The notes under the pieces are model-generated. The model made no database searches and was not told the origin of the DNA. It worked only from the letters and a program-made list of their open reading frames with translations. DNA of 64,000 nucleotides, taken from contig CP136508.1 in the NCBI GenBank assembly GCA_008011715.2, positions 868,001 through 932,000 on the forward strand, in the 5' to 3' direction. Below are positions 8,256 to 16,495 of the stretch, one piece after another (position 1 is the first letter of the stretch; each line of letters starts with the position of its first letter). Source of the stretch: [Empedobacter] haloabium (GTDB taxonomy: Bacteria; Pseudomonadota; Gammaproteobacteria; Burkholderiales; Burkholderiaceae_D). The position numbers and the translations under genes are program-made.

Positions 8256-10547
8256 TCACAGCTGTACGGCCAGCATCGCGCCGTTGTACAGCGCGTGCGT
8301 GACGATCGCGGCCAATAGTCCCTTGCTCCGCTCGAACGCCAGCCCCGTACAAACGCCCAGCACGAACACCGGCAGCATCGCCAGCGGCGGGTGGATCACC
8401 GCGAACACGGCGGCGCTGGCGGCCAGCGCCGGCAGCAGCCGCAACGAGCGGCGCAGGCCGTTGAAGATCAGGCCCCGGAAGATGAACTCCTCGAACAGCG
8501 GGGCGGCGATGCTGGCCAGCGCGATCAGCCAGCCAATGTGGCCGTCGGCAATGACCGGCACGGCGACGCCGGCCTGACGCAGCCCCTGCATCCACGCCAG
8601 GCCTGCCGCGATGGCGGGCAGCGCGCACGCAATGCCCCAGCCCAGCGCCGGCAGCGTGCCGCCCTGCGACAGGCGCGGCACGCCGGCCGTGCCGGCGCGC
8701 CAATAGACCAGCCGCGCCAGCGCATACGTGATGGCGCCGGCGATGGCGAAGGCCATCGTCATGTCCGACAGGGCCGGCGGCCCGGCGCCGTCGTGCAGCG
8801 CGAAGAAGGCGATCGCCTGCACGGCAAAGAACGCGACGGCGGCCATCATGCCGTCGGCCGCGGCAACCTGCCGGGGCGGCGCGGCCGTGGGATCGAGCAG
8901 GAACGGCAGCTCGTCGCGCGCCTTCTGCCACAGCGCCAGCGCCAGCGCCGCCAGCAACACCACGACCGCCAGCCGGTGCGGCCACGCATCCGTGTACAGG
9001 CCATAGCCGTACAGGCTCGCCAGCATCATGTACAGGTAGATATAGGTCGGGCGCACGCGCGTGTGTACTTCCTGCGCCAGCGGATCGCAGGCCCATACGC
9101 CCAGCGCCACGGCGATCAGCGCAAAGATCGGAATGCCGAGCGCCACCTGGGCCATCGTCAGCAGCAGGTGCCCATCCACCCGGGCGCCGGTGGCGATACC
9201 CGCCACATACACGGCGACCGGGTAGGCCAGCGCCAGCACGGCCCACAGCGTGGCCTTCTCCCGCAGCATGCGTTCCAGCGTGTGCGGGAACGTGTACAGC
9301 ATCCACAGCGCCTGGCCCTCCGTATTGATGGTCTGGAAGGCCGACAGCACCAGCACGTAGCTGCCCAGGCCGAAGGCGATGGATGCCAGCAGCTTCGGTT
9401 CGCTGCCCAGCTGCGTCATGTCGCGCAGGCCGCCCGTGAAAAACAGCTGGCTGCCGATGACGATGATCGGGATCAGCAGGCTTTGCACCAGGAAGTTGCG
9501 GTCGCGCGCCAGCAGGCGCAGTTCGCGTCGTTGCAGCGGCGTGCCGGGCAGCACCCGTGGCGGTGCGGCGGCCGTCTGGCGCCGCCCGGCCTCGCGCGTG
9601 CTGGACGCCACCACGCCTTGCCCCAGCTGCCGGCCCAGCAGCGCGACGCCGGCCACCAGCAGCGCCAGCACCTCGGCCGCCAGCAGTGCCGCGCTCCACG
9701 GCGTGCCGTCCAGCCATTGCACGACCAGGCCTGGCGGCGTCCATAGGGTCCAGGCGGGGAAGGCGGCAGCCCAGCCCAACGCGATGCCGCGGCCCGGCAG
9801 CGACAGCGAGATCGTCAGGTAAATCAATGGCATCGCGGCCACCGAGATGGCCGCCTGCAGGTTGCGCAGCTGCGAGGGCGGCATCGACAGCCGCAGCCCC
9901 GTGTCCACCAGCGTGCGCGCCATCGCGGAAGGGGCCAGCAGCGTCAGCGCCGCCAGGGTGGCGGCCGGCACGGCCCACCAGCGCAAGCCGGCGTACCAGG
10001 CGATGACGATGCAGGCGGGCCACAGCATCAGCATGCCGGTGGCGTTCGTCACCGTGCGTTCCAGCACGCGCGCCCACAGCAGCGTGGTGCGCGGCAGCGG
10101 CAGCGTGACCAGCCATTCCAGGTCCCAGTCCGTGTGCGCCAGCTCGCGGCTGCCCAGCGGCACCAGCAGGCTGACCAGCCACAGCAGGGTCACGTGCAGC
10201 GTCAGCCCGCGCATCAGCTCCGCGCTGAAGTGGGCGCCGGCCAGTTCGGTCGCGGCCACGGCCTGCGCCTCGAACGATTTGGCCTGGTCGGCGCAAGCCG
10301 TCACGGGCGCCAGCTCGCAATGCAGGTTGAGCAGGATGGAGCGCGACATATTGATGAACGCCACCGTCATCAGCAGGGCCATGACGACGGGCAGGATCCA
10401 GCGGCCGCGCCGCTTGCCGCCGGTCGCCGCGCGGCTCTTGCCGGCCTTCGGCTTGCGGCCATACACGCTGCCGCCCAGGTTCAGCAACCGCAGCAGGCGC
10501 AGGCGCACCAGCAGCCAGATCGCGCGTGGCGCGGCTGGCGGCATCAT
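8256..10547 (-). CDS. ABC-2 type permease fused to CPBP intramembrane protease
   Basis: Polytopic inner-membrane protein of 763 residues in two parts. Residues about 1-520 form an ABC-2-like permease with many hydrophobic helices. Residues about 540-763 form a CPBP (CAAX-type, Abi) metalloprotease domain with all expected motifs: Glu686-Glu687 and Arg691 in EEFIFRG, His719 in AVIHPP, and His751/Asn755 in THALYNG. The start codon overlaps the ATPase stop (ATGA); a second Met follows at once. It probably pairs with the upstream ATPase as a half-transporter that also cuts or modifies a membrane peptide. The substrate is unknown. Confidence 0.85.
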   Translation of the reverse strand: MMPPAAPRAIWLLVRLRLLRLLNLGGSVYGRKPKAGKSRAATGGKRRGRWILPVVMALLMTVAFINMSRSILLNLHCELAPVTACADQAKSFEAQAVAATELAGAHFSAELMRGLTLHVTLLWLVSLLVPLGSRELAHTDWDLEWLVTLPLPRTTLLWARVLERTVTNATGMLMLWPACIVIAWYAGLRWWAVPAATLAALTLLAPSAMARTLVDTGLRLSMPPSQLRNLQAAISVAAMPLIYLTISLSLPGRGIALGWAAAFPAWTLWTPPGLVVQWLDGTPWSAALLAAEVLALLVAGVALLGRQLGQGVVASSTREAGRRQTAAAPPRVLPGTPLQRRELRLLARDRNFLVQSLLIPIIVIGSQLFFTGGLRDMTQLGSEPKLLASIAFGLGSYVLVLSAFQTINTEGQALWMLYTFPHTLERMLREKATLWAVLALAYPVAVYVAGIATGARVDGHLLLTMAQVALGIPIFALIAVALGVWACDPLAQEVHTRVRPTYIYLYMMLASLYGYGLYTDAWPHRLAVVVLLAALALALWQKARDELPFLLDPTAAPPRQVAAADGMMAAVAFFAVQAIAFFALHDGAGPPALSDMTMAFAIAGAITYALARLVYWRAGTAGVPRLSQGGTLPALGWGIACALPAIAAGLAWMQGLRQAGVAVPVIADGHIGWLIALASIAAPLFEEFIFRGLIFNGLRRSLRLLPALAASAAVFAVIHPPLAMLPVFVLGVCTGLAFERSKGLLAAIVTHALYNGAMLAVQL

Positions 10548-11269
10548 GGCGCCGCCGCCGGGTCGGTCACTTTCAGGAACACCTCCTCCAGGGTGGCGTC
10601 GGCATCGCCGCGCAGCTCGTCCAGCGAGCCAGTGGCCGCCAGCATGCCGCGATGGATGATGCCGACCCGGTCGCACATGCGCTGCGCCATGTCGAGCAGG
10701 TGGGTGGAGACGAAGATGGTCTTGCCGGCAGCGGCGCGGCCCACCAGCAGATCCTGCACGTCGCGCGCGGCGCGCGGATCGAGGCCGTTGATCGGTTCGT
10801 CCAGGATCAGCACGGCGGGGTCGTGCACCAGCGCGCACGCCAGGCCCAGCTTCTTCTTCATGCCCATCGAGTAGTTGACCGCGAATTCCTCCGCCACTTC
10901 CTCCAGGCCGAATTCTTCCAGCAGCGCCAGCGCCCGGGCGGCTGCGGCCGGACGCGCCAGCCCGTGCATCTCGCCGACGAACTGCAGGATTTCGCGGCCG
11001 CGCAGGTAGTCGTAGAAGATGGGATTGTCGGGCAGGTAGCCCACGTGGCGCTTGACGGCGGCCGCGTCGCGGTGGCAATCGAGGCCGGCCACCAGTACGC
11101 GGCCGCTGCTGGGCACGAGGATGCCCATCATCATGCGGATCGTTGTGGTCTTGCCGGCGCCGTTCGGGCCGAGGAAGCCGAACACCTCGCCGCGCCGCAC
11201 GGTCAGGTGCAGCGGGTGCACGGCGTCGTAGCTGCCATAGCGCTTGGCCAGCGCATCGAATTCGATCAT
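10544..11269 (-). CDS. ABC transporter ATP-binding protein
   Basis: ATPase subunit of an ABC-2 (drug, Na+ or peptide export type) transporter, 241 residues. Walker A is GPNGAGKT (34-41) and Walker B is AVLILDEP (Asp157, Glu158). The signature is degenerate (YSMGMKKKLG, 133-142), as in NatA/CcmA-like members. The segment LPDNPIFYDYLRGREIL is typical of this subgroup. It overlaps the permease-protease gene by 4 bases and follows signal peptidase I after 38 bases, so the three probably share one mRNA. It would energise the fused permease. Confidence 0.92.
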   Translation of the reverse strand: MIEFDALAKRYGSYDAVHPLHLTVRRGEVFGFLGPNGAGKTTTIRMMMGILVPSSGRVLVAGLDCHRDAAAVKRHVGYLPDNPIFYDYLRGREILQFVGEMHGLARPAAAARALALLEEFGLEEVAEEFAVNYSMGMKKKLGLACALVHDPAVLILDEPINGLDPRAARDVQDLLVGRAAAGKTIFVSTHLLDMAQRMCDRVGIIHRGMLAATGSLDELRGDADATLEEVFLKVTDPAAAP

Positions 11270-11307
11270 GCCGCCTCCGGTGGGGAATGCGGCGATTCTA
11301 ACTCACG

Positions 11308-11979
11308 TCATTGCTGGCGCAGGCTCATGCCGATCCGTTCCGCGCGTGGCGTCCAGTGCCCCAGGATGTCGGCCGAGACCAGGATGCGCTCGGCGCGGCC
11401 GATCAGCAGCTCGCGCGGCACGGTGCCGAACACGCGCGAGTCGCCACTGTTGTCGCGGTTATCGCCCAGCATCAGGAAGCGGTCGGCGGGAATCGTGAAG
11501 GGACCGAAGTCGCGCACCGCCTGCACTTGCGGCAGCACCTGGATGCGGTAGCTGGCCACGCCGCTGCGCTCCTCCAGGTGCAGCGCCGTCAGCTCGCCCA
11601 GCGGCGGCACCGCTTCCACGCGATTGCCCAGCACCGTGTAGTCGGCCTGCTGGCCGTTGATCAGCAGGCGCTCGCCGCGCATCTCGACCGTGTCGCCGGG
11701 CAGCGCGGCGATGCGCTTGATCAGGCGGGTGCCGTCCTTGGGCGAGGAGAACGTGACGATGTCGCCGCGCCGGGGCTCGCCCAGCCGCGCCAGCGAGATG
11801 TTCGTCAGCGGGATCTTGGCATCGTAGGCGAGGCGGTTGACGAATACCACGTCGCCTTCCAGCAGGTTGGGCCGCATCGAGGCGGACGGGATGGGATTCC
11901 AGTCCGCCACGGCGGTGCGGAAGATTCCGAACATCAGCAGGAAGGCAAGGAAGCCCTTGTTGGCGCGCAGCCAGGTCAT
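11308..11979 (-). CDS. lepB: Signal peptidase I
   Basis: Membrane serine protease of 223 residues that removes signal peptides from exported proteins. One N-terminal membrane helix (LAFLLMFGIF) precedes the catalytic box IPSASMRP with nucleophile Ser34. The general base is Lys88 (RLIKRIAALPGD), and the C-terminal box GDNRDNSGDSR is intact. It is shorter than the housekeeping E. coli enzyme (324 residues) and has one membrane helix. It lies between an ArsR gene and an ABC transporter operon rather than beside lepA/rnc, which suggests a second, dedicated paralogue, by context. The ATG follows CGGAGAC. Confidence 0.9.
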   Translation of the reverse strand: MTWLRANKGFLAFLLMFGIFRTAVADWNPIPSASMRPNLLEGDVVFVNRLAYDAKIPLTNISLARLGEPRRGDIVTFSSPKDGTRLIKRIAALPGDTVEMRGERLLINGQQADYTVLGNRVEAVPPLGELTALHLEERSGVASYRIQVLPQVQAVRDFGPFTIPADRFLMLGDNRDNSGDSRVFGTVPRELLIGRAERILVSADILGHWTPRAERIGMSLRQQ

Positions 11980-12029
11980 GTCAGTCTCCGGATGTAGAGG
12001 TGAGGAGACTGCAGTGTGTGGCGATTTTC

Positions 12030-12722
12030 TTAAGCCGGGCTTACCATGCCGAACGCCTGCGCCAGGCCGCGCCGGCCGCGTGCCGAAACCGATAGCGCGC
12101 GGCTGTCCAGGTCCTGCTTGACCCAGCCTTGGGCCAATGCCAGTTGCAGCACGGCGGCACCGAGCGCGCCGCCCAAGTGCGGCTTGCGTTCGCTCCAGTC
12201 CAGGCAGGGACAGGCGAAGCGGCGGCGCAATGCCCGCAGCGGTGCCACGGCCACGCCCAGTTGCGCGAAGCGTGCCGTGCCGGCGTCGGTCAGCGCATAG
12301 TCGCCGGTCGTGGGCTCGTCCGCCAGCCAGCCTTGCGTCATGCAATGCTCGTGCAGCTCGACCGCCAGCGCGCCGGCCATGTGGTCGTAGCAGGTGCGGG
12401 CCTGGCGCAGCCGCGTCGGCGTGGCCGGCTTGAACGGCGCGCGCGGCACGCCGGCCACCACCAGCAGTGCTTCCAGGGCGGTCGCCACGTCGCCGTTCGA
12501 CAGCCGCCAGTAGCGGTGCCGGCCCTGCACCAGCTGGACCAGCAGGCCGTCGTCCTTCAGGCGCGCGAGGTGGGCGCTGGCGGTGGAGGGGCTGACTTCC
12601 GCCACCACGGACAGCTCCGTGCTGGTGCGCGCATGGCCGTCCAGCAGGCAGCACAGCATGCGCGCACGGGCCGGCTCGGCGATCGCGCCCGCGATGCGGG
12701 CCAGGTCCTTGTCTGCATCCAT
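12030..12722 (-). CDS. ArsR-family helix-turn-helix regulator
   Basis: A 230-residue regulator with an N-terminal ArsR winged helix (IAEPARARMLCCLLDGHARTS, then AEVSPSTASAHLARLKDDGL, about residues 10-75). A C-terminal extension of about 140 residues has clustered Cys and His (ARTCYDHMAG, CPCLDW). That extension matches the longer ArsR group often divergent from oxidoreductase genes; its ligand is unknown. The start is MDADKDLARIAG because it follows CGGAGACC. It is divergent from the P450 gene across 68 bases that contain a dyad, so it probably represses that gene and itself. Confidence 0.85.
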   Translation of the reverse strand: MDADKDLARIAGAIAEPARARMLCCLLDGHARTSTELSVVAEVSPSTASAHLARLKDDGLLVQLVQGRHRYWRLSNGDVATALEALLVVAGVPRAPFKPATPTRLRQARTCYDHMAGALAVELHEHCMTQGWLADEPTTGDYALTDAGTARFAQLGVAVAPLRALRRRFACPCLDWSERKPHLGGALGAAVLQLALAQGWVKQDLDSRALSVSARGRRGLAQAFGMVSPA

Positions 12723-12751
12723 GATTCGGTCTCCGGCGAAGTATGACCGCC

Positions 12752-12775
12752 ATGATGCCAGCATACTGGTGCCAT
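12752..12775. promoter_or_regulatory. Candidate ArsR-type operator
   Basis: Imperfect inverted repeat ATGATGCCAG-CATA-CTGGTGCCAT (7 of 10 arm positions match) in the 68-base spacer between the divergent ArsR and P450 genes, ending 15 bases before the P450 start codon. A 10-4-10 dyad is a usual ArsR operator size. Assignment is by position. Confidence 0.4.
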
Positions 12776-12790
12776 CGCAAAGGAGATCTC

Positions 12791-13843
12791 ATGAACAGCT
12801 TCGCTCCACCGGCCGACGCGCTGGCCGCCGCCACGCACGCCGATCCCTATCCCTACTATGCCGCGCTGGCGCGGCAGGAAGCGCCGTTTCATGACGAGCG
12901 CCTGGGCCTGTGGGTGGCGGCCCATCCCGACACCGTGCGCGCCGTGCTCGCGCAGGCCGACTGCCGGGTGCGGCCACCGCACGAGCCGGTGCCGCCGGCA
13001 CTGGCCGGGCCGGCGGGCAGCGTGTTCGGCGCGCTGGCGCGCATGAACGACGGCGCGCGCCACGAACTGCCGAAAGCCGTGTTGCTGGAAGCATTGGCAG
13101 CGCTGCCGGCGGAAGCGGTGGCGGCGCATGTGCGGCGCACGGCCGATGCGCTGCTGGTGCAAGATGTGGCGCTGACGACGTTCGCATTCGAGCTGCCGGT
13201 GCGCACCGTGGCCAGCCTGCTGGGTTGTACCGATCCGGCGGTGGCGGGCCATGTGCGAAGCTTTGTCGCGGGCCTGGCGGCTCGCGCCGATGCCGCCGCC
13301 ATCGCCGCCGCGCACGATGCGGTGCCGCATCTGCTGGCGCTGGCCGACGACATCGAGTCGGATGCGCCGCTGCTTTGCGCCGTGCAGGAAGCCGCACGAC
13401 GGCATGGCTGGACCGACGCCGCAGCGTTGCGCGCCAACGTACTGGGCCTGCTGTCGCAAACGTACGAGGCCACGGCGGGCCTGATCGGCAACGGCATCGT
13501 GGCGCGCCTGCGCGGCGACGCCCGGCCTGCGGCGGCACTGGTCGACCATGTGCTGCGAACCGATCCGCCGGTACAGAACACGCGCCGCTTCACGGCGGCC
13601 GATGTCGATATCGCAGGCGTGCGCATCGCCGCCGGCCAGACGATCCTGCTGGTACTGGCCGCCGCGGGCGCACCGTTCGGGCATGGGCGCCACGCCTGCC
13701 CGGGCCAGGCGCTGGCACGAGCGATCGCGCTGCACGCGCTGGCCGCGCTGCAGGAACATGGCCCGCTGCCGGACGTGGCGTGGCGCTACCGGGCGTCGCC
13801 CAACGGGCGGCTGCCGGAATTTATCGAAGGGGAAGGGAAATGA
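12791..13843 (+). CDS. Reduced cytochrome P450-like protein
   Basis: P450-fold protein of only 350 residues (usual about 400). The haem-binding loop is present: FGHGRHACPG with axial Cys303. The K-helix ExxR is altered to His253-Val-Leu-Arg256 (VDHVLRTDPPVQ), and the stretch that normally carries the meander between VRIAAGQTILLVLAAAG and the Cys loop is missing. The oxygen-activation helix reads LLSQTYEATAGLIGN, with an Ala-Thr in place. It may be a haem protein with altered chemistry, or non-functional. The start follows AAAGGAGA. It overlaps the next gene by 3 bases. Confidence 0.75.
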   Translation: MNSFAPPADALAAATHADPYPYYAALARQEAPFHDERLGLWVAAHPDTVRAVLAQADCRVRPPHEPVPPALAGPAGSVFGALARMNDGARHELPKAVLLEALAALPAEAVAAHVRRTADALLVQDVALTTFAFELPVRTVASLLGCTDPAVAGHVRSFVAGLAARADAAAIAAAHDAVPHLLALADDIESDAPLLCAVQEAARRHGWTDAAALRANVLGLLSQTYEATAGLIGNGIVARLRGDARPAAALVDHVLRTDPPVQNTRRFTAADVDIAGVRIAAGQTILLVLAAAGAPFGHGRHACPGQALARAIALHALAALQEHGPLPDVAWRYRASPNGRLPEFIEGEGK

Positions 13844-14184
13844 TCGCGGTAATTTTCGAAGTGGTGCCGCACGAGGATGGGCGCCAGCGCTACCTGGACA
13901 TCGCGGCCAGCCTGCGGCCGCTGCTGGAAACGATCGATGGCTTCATCTCCATCGAACGCTTCCAGAGCCTGGCGGACCCGGCCAAGCTGCTGTCGCTGTC
14001 GTTCTTCCGCGACGAGGAGGCCATCGCGGCCTGGCGCACCCTGGAGGCGCACCGCGCCGCGCAGGGCGCGGGGCGGCAAGAACTGTTTGCCGACTACCGC
14101 CTGCGCATCGCCGGCGTGCTGCGCGACTACGGCCTGCACGAGCGGGCGCAGGCCCCGGCGGACAGCCGCCGCCGGCACGGCTAG
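13840..14184 (+). CDS. Antibiotic biosynthesis monooxygenase (ABM) family protein
   Basis: A small 114-residue protein of the dimeric alpha+beta barrel ABM fold. The N-terminal strand is MIAVIFEVVPHEDGRQRYLD, and the conserved core is IDGFISIERFQS ... KLLSLSFFRDEEAIAAWR. The family includes cofactor-free quinol monooxygenases and haem-degrading IsdG-like enzymes. The start overlaps the P450 stop (ATGA), so the two are translationally coupled and may act on the same substrate or haem. An Arg-rich tail (DSRRRHG) extends past the domain. The family is fairly sure and the substrate unknown. Confidence 0.85.
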   Translation: MIAVIFEVVPHEDGRQRYLDIAASLRPLLETIDGFISIERFQSLADPAKLLSLSFFRDEEAIAAWRTLEAHRAAQGAGRQELFADYRLRIAGVLRDYGLHERAQAPADSRRRHG

Positions 14185-14198
14185 ATCACGAGTCCAGC

Positions 14199-16328
14199 TT
14201 AATACTTCCAGTTCAGCGACACGCTGGCGTTGCGCGGCGCCGCGTAGTAAGCCTGGCTCCAGTACAAGCTGGTCAGATACTTCTTGTCGGCCAGGTTATT
14301 GACGTTGGCGGCGATGCTGAGCTGCTTGTTGATGTCGAAGCGCGCCATCAGGCCCACTACCGCGTAGGACGCCTGGCGGATCACGGCGCCGTCGGCCTCG
14401 TTGCGGTAGATGTCGTCCTGCCAGTTGGCGTTGGCGCCCACCGTCAGCGGCAGGGTCGGCACCTTGTAGGTCGCCGACAGGCGCAGCGTGCGGCGCGGCA
14501 GGTACGTCTTGACGGCCTGGCCGGCCGGATTCTCGATCGACAGCACCGTGAAGCCGGCGCTGGCGTGCAGGCCGCGCGCCAGCTCGCCGGCCAGGTCCAA
14601 CTCGATGCCCTGCGACTCGGCGTCGATGCCGCGATAGTAGGCCTTGGTGCCGTTATTGCCGGCCTGCTCGGCGGTGTTGTCCTGGCGCGTCTTGAAGATG
14701 GCGCCGGAGGCATTCAGTTTGCCGCCGAACCAGTCGCTCTTGACGCCCAGTTCCGCCGTCTTGCCCTTCATCGGATCGAGCGTGGCACCGGTGATGTCGG
14801 TCTCGCTTTGCGGATTGAAGATCGTCGTAAAACTGCCGTATGCGGTCACGTTCGGCGCCAGGTCGTAGGTCAGGCCCACGTAGGGCGTGCTCTTGCTGGC
14901 CGACTTGTAGTGGCTGACGCCGTACTGGATGCCGTCGCTGTCGGCCTTGGTGTAGGCCACGCCGGTGATCAGCTTGAGCGGATCGGCCAGGTTGAAGCGG
15001 GCGGCGACGAAGGCGCCCTTGCGCTTGTCCTCATACGAGCTGCCGTCGATGGAGGCATCGAAGGTCGGCTCCGCATAGTAACCGTTCCAGCCGGTCAGCG
15101 ACGGCATCGGGTTGCCGATGCCCTGGCCATAGTGCGACACGTCGTCCAGCTTCGACTTCGACCAGTTGGCGCCGAACGTCAGCTCGTGCTGGCGGCCACC
15201 CAGGTCGAATTTGCCGGTGGCGGAAGCGTCGAGCAGCGTCTGCTTGTTGTCGGCATCGTAGCGCGACGGGTAGGCGAACAGGCCCAGGCCCGTGGCGCGA
15301 TCCGGCGTGCCGTACACGTACAGCATCTTACTGCGGTTCTTGAACACATTGCGCGACAGCGTGGCCTGTGCACGCCAGCCGTTGTCGAAGCGCTGTACCA
15401 GCTCGACGAAGGTGCGCTGGTGTTCGTTGCGGTTGCGCGTCCAGTCTGCCGCTGTGTTGGTGCCGGTGGCGTAGTCGGTCGGCGTCAGGTCCTTGTAATA
15501 CAGCGGCAGCGCGCCCCAGATATTGCCCTTGGCCGTGCCGATCTGCGCGGTGTGGCCGACGGACAGCGTGGTGGTGGGCGTCAGCTTCGCTTCGACGATG
15601 CCGGACACCAGCTTGCGCTTGGGCGAGTAGCGGTCCAGGTAGGAGTCGCCATCCTCGTAGGCGGCGATCAGGCGGCCGCTGACGGTGCGCGCCTCATTGA
15701 GCGCGCCGGAGATGTCTGCATCCACGCGGTAGCGGTCCCACGAGCCCACGGCGACGGAGGCGGAAGCCTGGAAGTTCGTGGTCGGGCGCTTGCGGATGAA
15801 GTTGACGGTGGCGGACGGGTTGCCGGTGCCGGCCATCAGCCCGTTCGAACCGCGCACGATGTCGATGCGCTCGTACAGGGCCGTATCGAGGTCGCCGTAG
15901 ACGTTACCGAACACGAAGGGGATGCCGACGCCGTCGTACTGGAAGTTGATGATGTCGAAGCCGCGCGCCGTGTAGTAGGTGCGGTCGGTCTCGATCCGTT
16001 CCACCGTCACGCCGGTGGTGTTGGACAGTACGTCGTTGATGGAGTTGAGACGGAAGTCGTCCATCTGCTGGCGCGAGACGACGGAGATCGACTGCGGCGT
16101 CTCGCGCAGGGTCAGGTCCAGGCCTGCGGACGAGCTGCTGCTGCGCGCCGTATAGCCGGCGCTGTTGTCGCCCTTGACGACGACGGTCTGCATCGGCGCT
16201 TCCATGGCGTCCGGCGCGTCCGGCGCGGGTGCATCGGCGGGCGCGGCATGGGCCGCGCCGCACAGCAGGGCGGCGGCGAAAGCAAAGGGACGCAGGCGGA
16301 GGGCGAAGCGGGGAGCGGCGGGCGACAT
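14199..16328 (-). CDS. TonB-dependent siderophore receptor
   Basis: Outer-membrane active-transport receptor of 709 residues. A signal peptide (FAFAAALLCGAAHA, cleaved after about residue 28) precedes a TonB-box-like segment (MQTVVVKGD), then the plug domain (LRETPQSISVVSRQQMDDF, YTARGFDIINFQYDGV, RGSNGLMAGTGNPSATVNFIRKRPT). The rest is a 22-strand barrel ending in the usual aromatic (VSLNWKY). The plug resembles the FhuE/FpvA hydroxamate-siderophore group. A Fur box lies 20 bases upstream, so it should be iron-repressed. No siderophore synthesis genes are adjacent, so it may take up a xenosiderophore. Confidence 0.93.
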   Translation of the reverse strand: MSPAAPRFALRLRPFAFAAALLCGAAHAAPADAPAPDAPDAMEAPMQTVVVKGDNSAGYTARSSSSSAGLDLTLRETPQSISVVSRQQMDDFRLNSINDVLSNTTGVTVERIETDRTYYTARGFDIINFQYDGVGIPFVFGNVYGDLDTALYERIDIVRGSNGLMAGTGNPSATVNFIRKRPTTNFQASASVAVGSWDRYRVDADISGALNEARTVSGRLIAAYEDGDSYLDRYSPKRKLVSGIVEAKLTPTTTLSVGHTAQIGTAKGNIWGALPLYYKDLTPTDYATGTNTAADWTRNRNEHQRTFVELVQRFDNGWRAQATLSRNVFKNRSKMLYVYGTPDRATGLGLFAYPSRYDADNKQTLLDASATGKFDLGGRQHELTFGANWSKSKLDDVSHYGQGIGNPMPSLTGWNGYYAEPTFDASIDGSSYEDKRKGAFVAARFNLADPLKLITGVAYTKADSDGIQYGVSHYKSASKSTPYVGLTYDLAPNVTAYGSFTTIFNPQSETDITGATLDPMKGKTAELGVKSDWFGGKLNASGAIFKTRQDNTAEQAGNNGTKAYYRGIDAESQGIELDLAGELARGLHASAGFTVLSIENPAGQAVKTYLPRRTLRLSATYKVPTLPLTVGANANWQDDIYRNEADGAVIRQASYAVVGLMARFDINKQLSIAANVNNLADKKYLTSLYWSQAYYAAPRNASVSLNWKY

Positions 16329-16347
16329 GATCTTCCTTATGAACGCA

Positions 16348-16366
16348 AATGAGAATGATTCGCATT
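16348..16366 (-). promoter_or_regulatory. Fur box
   Basis: AATGAGAATGATTCGCATT is close to a perfect 19-base dyad and matches the Fur consensus (GATAATGATAATCATTATC) at most positions. It lies 20 bases upstream of the TonB-receptor start, where bound Fe-Fur would block transcription. Confidence 0.85.
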
Positions 16367-16495
16367 GTATACCGGAAAGGAAATTGACGCCAGCGCACGT
16401 ACCGCTGCCGTGTGTCCCGGCGCTGGCAGTAGGCCGGGCCGGTCGGACCTGCTACCATGGCGCGCTCGACGCCATCGCATTCAATCCAGCTGCCC

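Noticed and set aside
13548..16352. Very long plus-strand open frame opposite the TonB receptor
   Set aside because: It is a GC-rich shadow of the minus-strand receptor, with Arg/Gly/Ala-rich meaningless sequence and no start signals.
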